Shown here: piece after piece, positions 54,330 through 64,000 of the stretch
How the letters are laid out: each line of letters begins with the position of its first letter
Numbering within the stretch: the stretch's first letter is position 1
Source of the DNA: Leucosporidium creatinivorum
Lineage: Eukaryota > Basidiomycota > Microbotryomycetes > Leucosporidiales > Leucosporidiaceae
Length of the DNA: 64,000 nt
Direction: 5' to 3'
Assembly: GCA_001600635.1 (NCBI GenBank)
Contig: BCKL01000013.1
Span: forward strand, 679,396-743,395
The notes under the pieces: model-generated
Database searches by the model: none
Told to the model about the DNA's origin: nothing
Seen by the model: only the letters and a program-made list of their open reading frames with translations
Position numbers and translations under genes: made by a program

Positions 54330-55818
54330 CTACAACTTCTCCCACCTAACTGCAATCTCACCCACCCAATTCTCCCTCTCCCACCGCTCCTCGTCCAGCT
54401 CCACTACCAACTCCCATCCTTGTCCTCCTTCGGCGCCGAACTGCACCTTCTCCAACGCCGAATCGACTCCCTCCAGCTTCTCCTCTTCGCTCTCCTCGGC
54501 CAGCTCGTACTCTGTAGGCTGTACGAACCTCCCTCCTACGCTCTTGGCCGCCCACCGAACCAACGCCGAGAGCTCGTAATGCCGGAAGAGGTGATAGTAG
54601 CGGTTGAAGGTCGGTTTCGGCTCGGGTGGAGGTGCTTCTGCTTTTTGTGCTGCGTCTTTTGCTTCTTGGGCGATGCGAGCGGCTCGTTCTGCCTTGGTGA
54701 GGGAGGAGAGCTTCGGCGCTCGGGGTTGGCGAGGTGCTTGAAGTTCCCAGGGGACGAAGACGTCTTGCTCTTGATCGTCGGCCTTTTGTTCTGATCGAGG
54801 GTTCTGATCGTCGGCTGGTGGTGATGCGAGCGAAGAGACGGGGATGGCGCCCTTCTTGCCGCCTTGTCGTTTCCGAGCACTGCCTTCTCCAGCGAGAGCG
54901 GGGTCTTGCTCGAGCGCCCATACGACGATGAGAATGCGGGAAGTAGGGGGAGCGGAGGTGGAAGGTGTGGAAGATGAAGGACGAGGGGAGAGGACAGAGA
55001 GGATGATTTGCTGTGAAGGGCCGAGAGACGGTTAGCGCTGCGATGATACAGAGGAGGGTAGAACTCACTTTGATAGACTGCATACGGCGCTCTGGAGTAG
55101 CAAAGTGATGGATGGTAGCAATCGAGATGGCGTGATCCTGTTGAAGGGGGGATTGAGAAGTGATCAGCCTTCGCCGAGATCTTGGCCGAACGTTTCAAGG
55201 ACTCACAAACACGCCGGAGCGAATCATGCTCATGTCGAAGCAATCTCCTCGGATCGTCTCGTGTCCCTTGGAAGAAGCGATTCCCAGCAGGCCTAACGAC
55301 ATGTCGAATCCGACGGGGAGGATTCGGGGCTCGTCTTCGGCAGCTCTTGCGCTGGTTTGTAGGTCCTCTGGCGCTGAGTTGGGCGCACTCGTGGTGTACG
55401 ATACAGTGTCCTTCCCCTTGCCCTTGTTGGTGATGGGAGTCGGTGCTGGATCCGCCTTGGGCCAAGCTCCCCCTTCCCTTCCTCCGGGGTGCTCGTAAGG
55501 GAGGACCGAGTTGCAGCCTAGATACTTGCCATTGCCGCATCCGGCGTCTAGTACAACTGAGCCCTATTGTAGCAGAAGGTGAGCCCTGAGACGACCTACA
55601 GCTCCCGAGAGAGCTCTCGAGAAAGCTGGAGAGAGAGAACGCACGGCTGGCAAGGAAGCGAGGAACTGCGAGACGAAAGGCCAACGGGTGTGGCGAGTAC
55701 GAGAAAAGTCGAGAGCGATTTGATCGTAGACGACGTGGACGTGCTCGGCTTCAAACGTCGAAGAGGCTGCTCCTGCTCCGAGCGAAGCGGTGGGAGGTTG
55801 CGAGCTGGAGGAGCTCAT
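54330..55818 (-). CDS. TRM9: tRNA (carboxymethyluridine34) methyltransferase TRM9
   Basis: SAM-dependent enzyme that methylates the carboxymethyl group on wobble uridine of certain tRNAs (with Trm112), giving mcm5U. From ATG 55818 the segment EAEHVHVVYDQIALDFSRTR, HTRWPFVSQFL is the conserved Trm9 start. GSVVLDAGCGNGKYLGCN is motif I of the SAM site. GFDMSLGLLGIA and RGDCFDMSMIRSG follow, then FDHAISIATIHHFATPERRM. The insertion between motif I and GFDMS (PKADPAPTPITNKGKGKDT) and a long Lys/Pro/Ala-rich C-terminal insertion (DDQEQDVFVPWELQ, AERAARIAQEAKDAAQKAE) make it longer than yeast Trm9. The C-terminus returns to the family pattern: RYYHLFRHYELSALV, then ending IAVRWEKL at 54330-54332. 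Four exons. Confidence 0.93.
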
Positions 55819-56389
55819 CTTGAGGGGGAGAGCTGTAGGGCGGTAGAGTCGAGCTTAGAGATGTGCTGTAGCGAGTCGAAATATACTACGAGTGGGATGT
55901 AGGAGGTCAAGCCTGAATTTCGGCCCCGCTCTCGGATTTGGACTTGGGCGCGCGACTCGCTGCCCAGCTCTCCCTTTCGCTCTCACGCGCTGCTTTGAGG
56001 GGGGCAGCTTCGACCTCGTCTCGTTCTGATCGACTACAGCTACAACAAGAGCAGGATCATCGCTCTCTCTCGCTGCTCCTCTCTCGACTGTAGGACACGC
56101 TCCCTCTCGACGTCGTCTCTTGAGCGTTGGCGCGACGAACGACAAGTTTCAGCTCGCCAAGTCGACGTGTAGCTCGTCAGCATCAACTCGATTCTACTAC
56201 AGGTGAGCTCCTCTGTTCCCTCAGCCTCTACCTATCAAGCTACAGCCAGGAATGAGGCCGAGCTCCTCACAACACGGCGCGCTGCTGCTGCCTCTCTCGG
56301 CCGTTGGAGAGCAGACGAGAAGCGCTCGGACGTGTAGCGCACTCGAACAGAAGCTTACATTCATCTCTATACCCCTACAGCGGACTAAC
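55819..56389. other. Divergent intergenic region TRM9 / ZDS
   Basis: 571 nt without a supported gene. AGCTGTAGG is at 55831-55839, 13 nt before the TRM9 start, and CTACAGCTACAAC is near 56034. Confidence 0.5.
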
Positions 56390-59300
56390 ATGTCGCAATC
56401 ACCACCACTCTCCCCCTCCTCGTCCGCCTCTCACCCCTCCTCGTCCCTCTCTCCCGCCTCGGCTTACGCTCAAGCTCATCCGGATCCATCAGCGGGTGGA
56501 GCATTACATACTCGAGCTCGCTCAGGCTCAGCGTCGAGGACTTGGGACGAAGCGCAGGCAGAGGAGCAGCGCCAGCGGCAGGAGGATAACCAGAGGGCGA
56601 GAGAGATGGCTCACGATGGTACAGGCGATGCGGGGGCAATTTCGGCGGGGGAACTACGAGCAGAGGTGAGTGTCGGGTGCTTCAGCTGGACTACAAGGCT
56701 ACAGAGAGGGCCGTCGAGGCCTGGCGGGATGCGTGTTGCGTTGCTGCGGTCAGACCTCTCGTCATGGCGGGGGTTCGGAACGCTGGGAGAGGATAGCTGG
56801 TGGCTTGGTGCAGTGCAGAGGTCGTAGAACCGAGTCTTGTGGCGCTCATTCCGCTGTCTGCCGCCGTCTCCCATCACGAATCGGAAACGCGGGGGCGAGG
56901 GCAGCGTCGAGCGGCACCTCCGATACGCTACAGCAGGCTTTCAGAGCTCGAGGTGGTGGTCGGTGCATCTTGCCTGCGTTCGTTGCTCTCTGGACTGTAC
57001 GCCAGTTGCGCGCTGGTCGGGTGGGCTCCCCTGCTCGGCGGATGCGAGATCTTGGTCTTCTCCTTCGCCGAGCTCCAGCAGAAATCTCGTCGCGCGCTGA
57101 GATTGGCGCAGGCCCCTTAACAGCAATATTGTACAGCGCTTTGATATGCGAGCCCGTCGCTGATCGCTTCCTACCCACACCTCAGATGGAGACCCTCCTC
57201 TCCCTTCGCCGAAGGTCCCTCTCGCAACCCGCTTCGGTCGACCCCGACCTACCACCACCCTCGCCAACATCACCGACTCAACCGTCCTACCCTCATCCAC
57301 CATCACACCCTGGCCGCCCTCAGCTCTCCCTTCAAATCGCCAATCCAGCAACATCTCCGAGCGGCGCACCTCTCTCTCCCACCGCGCCAACAGCAGCCGA
57401 GACCGGTACCCTCGTCCGTCGAAAATCCTCCATCTCGACTCGGCTACCCTCCGACCACCCTCTTCCTTCCCCTCCACTCCCATCGCCAACCGGCTCGAGC
57501 TTCTCGGCTTCCTCGCCCGACGGCGCCGAAGCAGCGCATACCAGTCAAGACCTCTTCTGGCTGCCCGCGTCGCTGCACCCTGAACTCGCGCCGCAAGAGT
57601 TCAAGGCCTTCATTCGGGAGCAGACTCGGCCGGACGCCCTCGCTCGACGGACGAGCACGGGCGGACGAGGAGGGTATGCTGGTGCGGGAGGAGGGAGGGT
57701 TGATAGGAAGAAGAGTATGCTGAGGGGAGAGTACAAGCCGAGGCAAGGGGATGGAGTGGAGGAGGAAGGACAGCCGAGGATGAGGGAACGAAGGCCGGAG
57801 GGGCTGTCGAGGACGGCGAGTGAGGGGAGTAAGAGGACGACAACGAGGGTCGACTTTGAGGAACTGACGATCCGGGATCTTCAGCGATTGGAGGAGCTTG
57901 CCGGTGAGTTGCTCTGTCGCTGCCGAGGGTCGCCTTGGAGGCGCCAAGTTCCAGAAAGCGATCGCTGACCTTCATATTGGACACGACAGCTTATGCTGAG
58001 GCAGAGAACGCAAGGGATGGAGAGGAGGAGGGAGAACGGCTAGGGCGAGTGCTGAGGAGGTCATTGAGCCTGAACCCAAATCTCGTCGCTGCTGGTGAGT
58101 CTCTCTCTCTCCGAGCAGCGCTGAACGCCCGTGAACGCTGACCTTACCGATCCTCCCACTACTCTGTGTCCCGCTCGCTCTTCTCCCTCTCACCACTCGC
58201 GCTCCCTCCACCTCAGCCGCCGCCGGCGCTCACCTTTCCCTCGCCTCGGAGCCTACCGCCTCCGACCAGTCCCTCGCCCCCGACAGCGACAGCCCCCTCA
58301 TTGTCCACTCGCCCGGTCAGATCCTCCGCCGAACTGCTCGCACCAAGATCAGGAAAGCTGGTCTCGTCGGCGACGGAGGAGGCCATCGCTTTGGCCCTTC
58401 GCGTCGCGTTCGTACGGCTTCGGGCGACCTGTCGGCGCATGGAACGAGTGTCGAGGACGACGATTCGATTGGAGGAAACACTAGTGTCGACTCGCTCGAG
58501 TCGGGCGAGGCGATGCAAGTGGCTAGCGAGATCGTCGACGGCGACCCAGGAGGGAGGAGTATCGCCAGCTCGCCTTCGTCCGACAATCAGCACGAGGTGC
58601 AGTACTTTGAGGACGCGCCCTCGATCAGCATCATTGAGGACTTCCCGCCAGCTGCCATCGACGGCGCTTGGCTCTCCGACGAACCCTCCAAGCCGACCTC
58701 ACCAGTCGACCTCAACGCCCCTCTTCCTCCTCCTCCTCCTCCCGCTCAAGGACCCCCACCTGTTCGACCACCACTTCACTCCCCCCCTTCCCTCCCCGCC
58801 GCACCCAGTCCCAGCTCGGCCGACTACGACTGGGCGACTCATCACCAGCCTCAGCAGCTACAACAGCAGCAACTCCCGCCGGCTCAGCCTTACGTTCCTC
58901 CACCACCCGTTCCTGCACCCCTCCCCGAGCGCAAGGATTCCGTCTCTCATCTTCCACCACCCGCTCCCTCCTCGTCATCGTCCCGGTCGAGCTCGATGAG
59001 CGACAACAAGAAGAAGAGCGGATGGGCTCGCCTCGGCTTGAGCGTCAAGCCTTCCGAGGAGAAGAAGAAGGGCAAAGGAAAGGACAAGGGCGAGAAGGAG
59101 ATGGAGAAGGTGGTCGAGGCGGCCGTCAAGCAGCAGCAGCTGGATCGCGAGAAGGAGGCGAGGGATACGCGCGATCGAGAGGAGAAAGAGCGGAAGGAGC
59201 GGGAGAAGGAACAGAGCAAGGAGAAGGAGGGTGGGTTCTTCGGAGGTCTCTTCGGCAAACGGAAGAGCGAGCAGGAGCCGGTCGCCCCTCCTACCCCTTC

Positions 59301-60680
59301 ACCACCGCCCGAGATCCGCACCCCTCCTCCTCCACCGACCGCTTCCGGCGCTCTCGCTCCCGATGGACGCTACATCAACTTTTACCGCCTGCCGATACAC
59401 GTCGAGCGAGCCGTGTATCGACTCAGTCACATCAAGCTCGCCAACCCGCGGAGGCCGCTCTACGAGCAGGTCCTCATCTCCAATCTCATGTGCGTTTCGG
59501 CTCGCCACGGCTTCTCGCTTCCGAGCTGACCTATCTCTCGTACCCTCGCAGGTTCTGGTACCTCTCCATCATCAACAAGCCGGTCGCCCCTCCTCCAGCA
59601 GCGCCCGCTCCCGTCCCCATCCCCGTTCCTCAGATGCGAGCTGGATCGGACGACTCTCAGCAGCAACAGCACGCAGGACATTCTTCGTCGAGCTCAAAGG
59701 AGAAGCGCGGAGGTCTCAGCAAGCCCGCCGGCGAGGGTCAGCAGGGCAGGAGGGGCGCCTATCGCTCGGCCGAGATGCCCGTCAAGCAGCCTCAATTCGA
59801 GCAGCAGAATCGGCAGATTGAGCAAGAGTATGGCGGTGGAGGACAGGGAGGCGGGCATCACCCACAACAGCACTCGCAAAACCACCCTCCTTCGCACTCG
59901 CAACCTCATCAGCAGCAGCACCACTCGCAAGCCTCTTCCTCTCACCACGCTTCGCCCAACCCTCACCCTTCTTCCCCATCTTCCATTCCACACGTCGTCG
60001 TTGCGCCCTCCTCACCGACCTCTTCGGCATCTCCTCCGCTACATTCGACCTCTCGCTCGCCCGACCGCGCTTCCGCTCCTGCCGACATGTACCGCGGTTC
60101 GTCGACATCTTCCTCCTCCCTCTCCTCTTCGGACGACGACGAAGACGACGACGATCGACCGCTCGGCAGCCTCCCCGCCCATCGCGAGTCGTATCCGCCT
60201 CACCGACCCATCCCTGTCTCTTCGTATCCCAAGCACGACAGTGGCTTCCAAGTCACCTCTCGCAAGGTCTCGCCGACGCCGTCGAGGGGCCCAAGGACTT
60301 CGACGGGCTCGGCAGAGGAGCAGAAAAACCGGAGGGTCTCGAGCGTCTCGCAGATCTCGACGGGCTCGTTTGACGCCTCGGACATTATCGACGCCTACTC
60401 GGGATCAGCCAGTGGAGCCGCCTCGCCCGCTACGAGCCCCGTCCTCAGCTTCAAGGAGGTCGCGCCCGTCGCCGAAGGGCTCGCTCCTTCTTTGGACTCG
60501 GGCGAGGTTGCCCATGCACCTCTCTTTGGGAACGTCGCGCCGAGGAGAAGGGGCGACTCGCTGGTGAATCGAGGAAACGCCGAGGATTCCAAGACGGATG
60601 AGCTGGTCCGAGTGAGGAGCAAGAGCCCGCCGCTGAGGCAGATCTCCCCGGTGTCGGCGGGNGGGCGAGAGTATCTTTAG
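56390..60680 (+). CDS. Zds-family PP2A regulator
   Basis: Homologue of yeast Zds1/Zds2, which bind Cdc55-PP2A and control mitotic entry and polarity. The first exon (ATG 56390) is Ser/Pro-rich (SQSPPLSPSSSASHPSSSLS). A 520-nt intron (56666-57185) follows. The next exons contain SQDLFWLPASLHPELAPQEF and KAFIREQTRPDALARR, the conserved N-terminal Zds block, then long Ser/Pro-rich regions and a Lys/Glu-rich coil (about 59020-59240). The diagnostic C-terminal Zds domain is YINFYRLPIHVERAVYRLSH, IKLANPRRPLYEQVLISNLM and, after an intron, FWYLSIINKP. A His/Gln/Ser-rich tail of about 370 residues follows, ending at TAG 60678-60680. It is much longer after the Zds domain than yeast Zds1. An N at 60662 affects one tail codon. 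Confidence 0.88.
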
Positions 60681-60978
60681 AGGATAATATGGTAGAGCTC
60701 GTCTAGTTTGGTGCAGGGTCGTCGTCGTTTGAAGGGAGTGGGAGTTGGATCTCGGAGGTGCTGTGGGAGGTCGAGTTCGCATTCGGTTTCGTTTGTACAG
60801 CAGCTATAACTAGGGAATATACAAAGACACGCGAGATCTCTAGCTCTAGTAATAGAGAGCTGTAGGAGAGTCTGCTAATTTGCCCCTGACTTGCGAGCTC
60901 AATCAGCTTCGGAGCCTTGCGCTCCGCTCCTCTCCCTTCTCCCTCATCTTCGCTTCGTCGCTTACTCTACTACACGAC
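60681..60978. promoter_or_regulatory. RIB4 upstream region
   Basis: 298 nt between ZDS and RIB4. AGCTGTAGG at 60858-60866 lies about 115 nt before the RIB4 start. Confidence 0.4.
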
Positions 60979-62227
60979 ATGTCGCCTACTATCGATCCTA
61001 CTGTCAAGGGCCTCGGACCTTCCGAGAAGTTTGATGGCTCCGACTTGCGCATCCTCATCGTCCACGCTCGGTAAGCTCTCAACTCGCCATTCTCGTCTCC
61101 TCGGCCGTGTAGCTGACCAGTCGCTGCCTGCGGGTCTCGCCGCGCTACAGATGGAACGACGCCGTCATCACCCCGCTCGTCAAGGGCTCGATTGATACGA
61201 TGGTCAACCAGGGAGTGAAGCGCAACAACATTGTCGTCGAGACTGTTCCCGGGAGCTACGAGCTGCCATTGGCCTGCTCTAGGTGAGTAACAGCGAGCTC
61301 GTGCTTGCGCTGGTGCTGCTACAGGAGCTGCAGGGAAGCAGGGACGGACAGGCGGACCGCCTGGTGCGTGTAGGCGGCCGTGGAAGCGCGAGGACGGCTG
61401 CAGTGGAGTGGTGGGGAGCTGACTTCAAGCTGCGGATACCGCTGTTTAACTTCGCATCGCTACAGCGGTGCGGGGTCTGCAGCTGCCCGCGCCTCCATAC
61501 GAAGCTGCTCGTTCGCTGAGGATGCGGCCACCAGCTCTTGGGCGTTTTATGCGAGCGCTATCTGTGCACAGCGGTACAGGAGCGTCACAGTAAGCTTATT
61601 GTGGTCGGGTCGGCCATGCCGAGTAGTCTGTCATTCTGGCAGGCTGGGGCGCCGACTGGCTTCACCTTGGGCTCGGCGCTCCGCCACGAGTGCTGAGTGA
61701 AAGGTCTGCTCGACGCGACGTCCGCCCCATGCTGAGCACCTAGCGATAGCCTGCTTCTCGAGTATTCGGCCTTACGTTCCCCACAACGAGCTCTCTCGGC
61801 GATGGTAGCTGACCCCCCTTCCTCACTCCCTCGCAGGCTCATCGCCGCCTCCCAGATCCAGGCCTCGGCCAACGCTTCAGACCTGATGGGCGCATCTACC
61901 CTCCTCGACGGACCCTCTGCCACCCCCGCCGCTCCTCTCTCGAAGGGTCCCTTCGCCGCCATCATCGCCATCGGTACCCTCATCAAGGGCTCGACTGCTC
62001 ACTTTGAGTACATCTCGGACGCCGTCACCAACGGTCTCATGCGTGTGCAGCTCGACACTGGAGTCCCCGTCATCTACGGAGTACTCAACTGCCTGACCGA
62101 GGAGCAGGCCCTGCAGCGCGCTGGAGTCGGAAAGGAGACTGCTGGACACAACCACGGCGAGGATTGGGGTAACGCGGCTGTAGAGCTGGGAGTCAAGACC
62201 AAGAAGTGGAGTACCGGTTCGATCTAG
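60979..62227 (+). CDS. RIB4: 6,7-dimethyl-8-ribityllumazine synthase
   Basis: Penultimate enzyme of riboflavin synthesis, condensing 5-amino-6-ribitylamino-uracil with 3,4-dihydroxybutanone phosphate. From ATG 60979: [20 protein letters not shown] and [10 protein letters not shown], where the pyrimidine-binding aromatic (W) lies directly after an intron. Then [20 protein letters not shown], the conserved VPGSYELP block, and [20 protein letters not shown], with the GTxIKG and H-F-E-Y-I catalytic His. [20 protein letters not shown] and [14 protein letters not shown] follow (GxxNxGxxxGxAA-like end). TAG at 62225-62227. A 554-nt intron (61283-61836) separates exons 2 and 3 and is far longer than most introns here. 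It is the second-to-last gene before the telomere-like repeats. Confidence 0.95.
61283..61836 (+). other. 554-nt intron of RIB4
   Basis: GTGAGT donor and TCGCAG acceptor restore the frame exactly (AG|G, Arg-Leu-Ile). It is much longer than the usual introns. No ORF in it resembles a known protein. Confidence 0.7.
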
Positions 62228-62491
62228 AGGTCTTGAAAGCAGTAAAATGGACATTCGCTGAAGTCGAAACTCGGCGCGGCTGGGGACAGGCTGCGAAGGG
62301 TGAAGCGAGTGAGCGCGCTTTCAAGAAACTACTACACAAAGCTCTGCAAGTTGTCTGCAGCGTGACAGCTGAGTTTTGAAGCCCCTCAGTCGAGCTGAGC
62401 CCACGCGACCAGCGCGTTTCGAGGTCTCCCTCCTCCCTCTCGCTCTTCATCTCGACTCGCTCGTACCGCCTCACCGCGACTACTAGACAAC
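62228..62491. other. Intergenic region RIB4 / membrane protein gene
   Basis: 264 nt. Nothing recognised. Confidence 0.4.
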
Positions 62492-63680
62492 ATGAGCTTC
62501 CTCAGAGACTACACGGTATCGCTCGCTACCATCGTGGAGGTTGCGCTCGTAGGCGGGCTCGTCGCTGGGGTCGTCTTCGTCTCCAGCTCAAAGGCCAGCT
62601 CGTCTGCGGCAGGAGCAGGAGCAGAAGGAAAGAAGAACAAATCCAAGAAGAAGCGCAAGCCGGTCAAGGACGCCTCGCCCGTCCAAGAGAAGGAGCAGGC
62701 AGCTCCCCAGGCCACGCGACAGCAGGCGCCACCAGTTCCCTCGCCCGCCGCTGCTGCTACGGCTTCTGCGCCGACTCCAGCGCCCAAGAAGAAGAAGGGG
62801 AAAGCTGCTCCTGCTCCTGCTCCCACGCCAGCACCAGCTCCCGCTCCCATCGCTCCCACCTCGGACGCTCCCTCCTTCGCCAAGGTCGTCGCTCCCTCTC
62901 CTCCAACTTCCACAACCTCTTCGGCTCCATCTCCCAAGCCCAAGAAGACGGCCGCCGAGAAAGCCCTCCGCCCCGAGCCGAAGGGCGCTACCTCGGACAT
63001 GAGGGACGAGTCGATCGACCCTACGCCTCAGGCTGCTCGCGTGATGAAGGTCGTCGGAGGCAAGCTGGGAGCCAAGGAGCCCGAGCCTGAGCCCTGGGGA
63101 GACGATGGATGGGAGAAGCAAGAGGATGAGGGAGATTGGGAGGTGGCCAAGCCCGTCAAGAGTGAGCTCGTTTCGGTGCAGGCTCGTCTCGCTTGAGGGG
63201 GTCGCTGACCTCGCTCTTTCGCTTCCACAGAGCCCACTCGCTCGATCGGAGGGTCGTCTGCCTCGTCTTCCGCCTTTGCCGCCTCCAATCCTGCCCCAGC
63301 TCGCTCGATCCCCGGCCTCCCCTCGGCAGCTCAGTCGGCGCAGGCCAACAAGAATGCCAAGGCCAAGGCCAAGGCTGCTGCTATGAAGGAGGACGCCGAG
63401 AGGGAACGTCTGCAGCGATTGGCCGAGCATAGGAAGGGACTCGAGCGTGCCAGGTGAGCTTTCGGCGATTGAACCTCGGCCTCTCCTCTTTCGCACCTTT
63501 GCACACGCTGATTGTTACCCTACCCACAGGATGCTCGAGCAAGAGGCGATGCGCAACAAGGGCAAGCCCAAGTCTGGACCTCGGTCGGAGAACTTCACGG
63601 CGTCCGAGCCCAAGTTCAAGCCCAAGAGCGGGGGGATGACTGCATCGCTCGACTCTGATAGCAATCTCATCTGGGAGTGA
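62492..63680 (+). CDS. Single-pass membrane-anchored, Ala/Pro/Lys-rich protein
   Basis: Not recognised by name. From ATG 62492 a short N-terminus (MSFLRDYTVSLA) leads into one hydrophobic helix (TIVEVALVGGLVAGVVFVSS), then a strongly basic stretch (EGKKNKSKKKRKPVKDASPV). This is compatible with a signal-anchor with a cytosolic tail. The middle is Ala/Pro repeats ([19 protein letters not shown]). A conserved-looking acidic Trp motif follows (EPWGDDGWEKQEDEGDWEVA). The next exon is Ala/Lys-rich (QANKNAKAKAKAAAMKEDAE) and probably helical (LQRLAEHRKGLERAR). The last exon ends SDSNLIWE at TGA 63678-63680. Three exons. It is the last gene before the chromosome end. The pattern of ER-anchored protein with basic coil is seen in ribosome- or RNA-associated ER proteins, but no function can be assigned. 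Confidence 0.65.
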
Positions 63681-63953
63681 TTGGTAGTGTGGGCTGGGCA
63701 AAGCGGAGCCGCCCGAAATACAAAGCTTTGCGGTCGAGCTCGGAGTGAGGTTCACGCGAACTGTCGAGCTGGGTCTCGCCTGTGGGTGTGGGCGAGGGGG
63801 CGGAACAAGCCAGCGGTTCAACTTCTCTTGGTTCCAGCTGCTACTGTACGAGATGACAGCCCGCCTTGCCCCGGGCTAGTCTTGAGCTCAGTCGGACGGC
63901 CCGCTTTGCGCACGCCGGACTCGGCTCGGCGCAAGTTTTGAAGAGCGGGAGAG
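63681..63953. other. Subtelomeric flank
   Basis: 273 nt of GC-rich sequence between the last gene and the telomere-like repeats. Nothing recognised. Confidence 0.5.
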
Positions 63954-64000
63954 TTAGGGTTGGGGGGATTGGGGTTATGGGTCAGGGGGGTTTAGGGTTA
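63954..64000 (+). repeat. Degenerate telomere-like TTAGGG repeats
   Basis: The sequence can be parsed as TTAGGG, TTGGGGGGA, TTGGGG, TTATGGG, TCAGGGGGG, TTTAGGG, TTA. The G-rich strand points 5' to 3' toward the window end, as expected for a right telomere. The repeat is imperfect, so it is either the inner degenerate part of a telomere or noisy reads at a contig end. Confidence 0.7.

Noticed and set aside
58668-60680. 670-residue alternative frame across the ZDS exons
   Set aside because: The Zds C-terminal domain lies in the overlapping frame up to the intron near 59490; only the part after that intron is in this frame.
1-64000. tRNA, rRNA or CRISPR features
   Set aside because: I found no cloverleaf with tRNA box motifs, no rRNA-like conserved sequence and no spacer-repeat array. 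A tRNA scan could still reveal one I missed.

Overview
The window is eukaryotic nuclear DNA, most likely from a GC-rich basidiomycete yeast. Pucciniomycotina (Microbotryomycetes-like) is my inference from the style of the sequence, not a proven placement. Genes carry many short introns, mostly 50-100 nt, with GTRAGT-like donors and a very regular GCTGAC branch-site motif before a pyrimidine tract and CAG. Protein families are fungal (Zds, HSE1, PHO91-type, kynurenine monooxygenase). The last ~47 nt are degenerate TTAGGG-type repeats in the orientation of a right-hand chromosome end, so the window probably runs into a telomere. N bases and two poly-G runs (one of 61 nt) mark weak assembly points.

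Layout: 1-2901, 3' part of a PRD1/thimet-type metallopeptidase (+). 3417-7960, F-BAR/SH3 protein of the Cdc15/Imp2 type (+). 8220-10133, kynurenine 3-monooxygenase (-). 10597-15448, four small SANT/Myb-like genes (+) in two tandem paralogous pairs. 15805-18112, sugar porter (-). 18836-20000, short-chain dehydrogenase (-). 20274-25942, HSE1 (ESCRT-0) with a 2.4-kb intron (+). 26474-27504, fifth SANT gene. 27781-28958, F-box-like protein (-). 29175-31129, BTB protein (+). 31736-35308, SPX phosphate transporter (+). 35559-37802, SANT genes F and G (+). 38271-43089, TBC Rab-GAP (-). 43720-46991, NUP85 (+). 47155-48130, SANT gene H (+). 48423-50724, SANT genes I and J (-). 51010-54135, SAP-like Ser-rich protein (-). 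54330-55818, TRM9 (-). 56390-60680, ZDS protein (+). 60979-62227, lumazine synthase RIB4 (+). 62492-63680, single-pass membrane protein (+). 63954-64000, telomere-like repeats.

Most genes are unrelated housekeeping genes. The striking element is a dispersed family of ten small genes (labelled SANT-A to SANT-J here). Each encodes one N-terminal SANT/Myb-like helix-turn-helix, a charged disordered middle and a C-terminal coiled coil. A/B and C/D are tandem pairs; F-G on the plus strand and J-I on the minus strand form an inverted duplicated pair of pairs. A to E share a phase-1 intron that splits the Trp codon (T|GG) of the SANT recognition helix. I do not recognise the family; a lineage-specific, subtelomerically expanded set of DNA/chromatin-binding or dimerising proteins is the best inference. 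All exon structures are manual readings of splice signals and reading-frame continuity.
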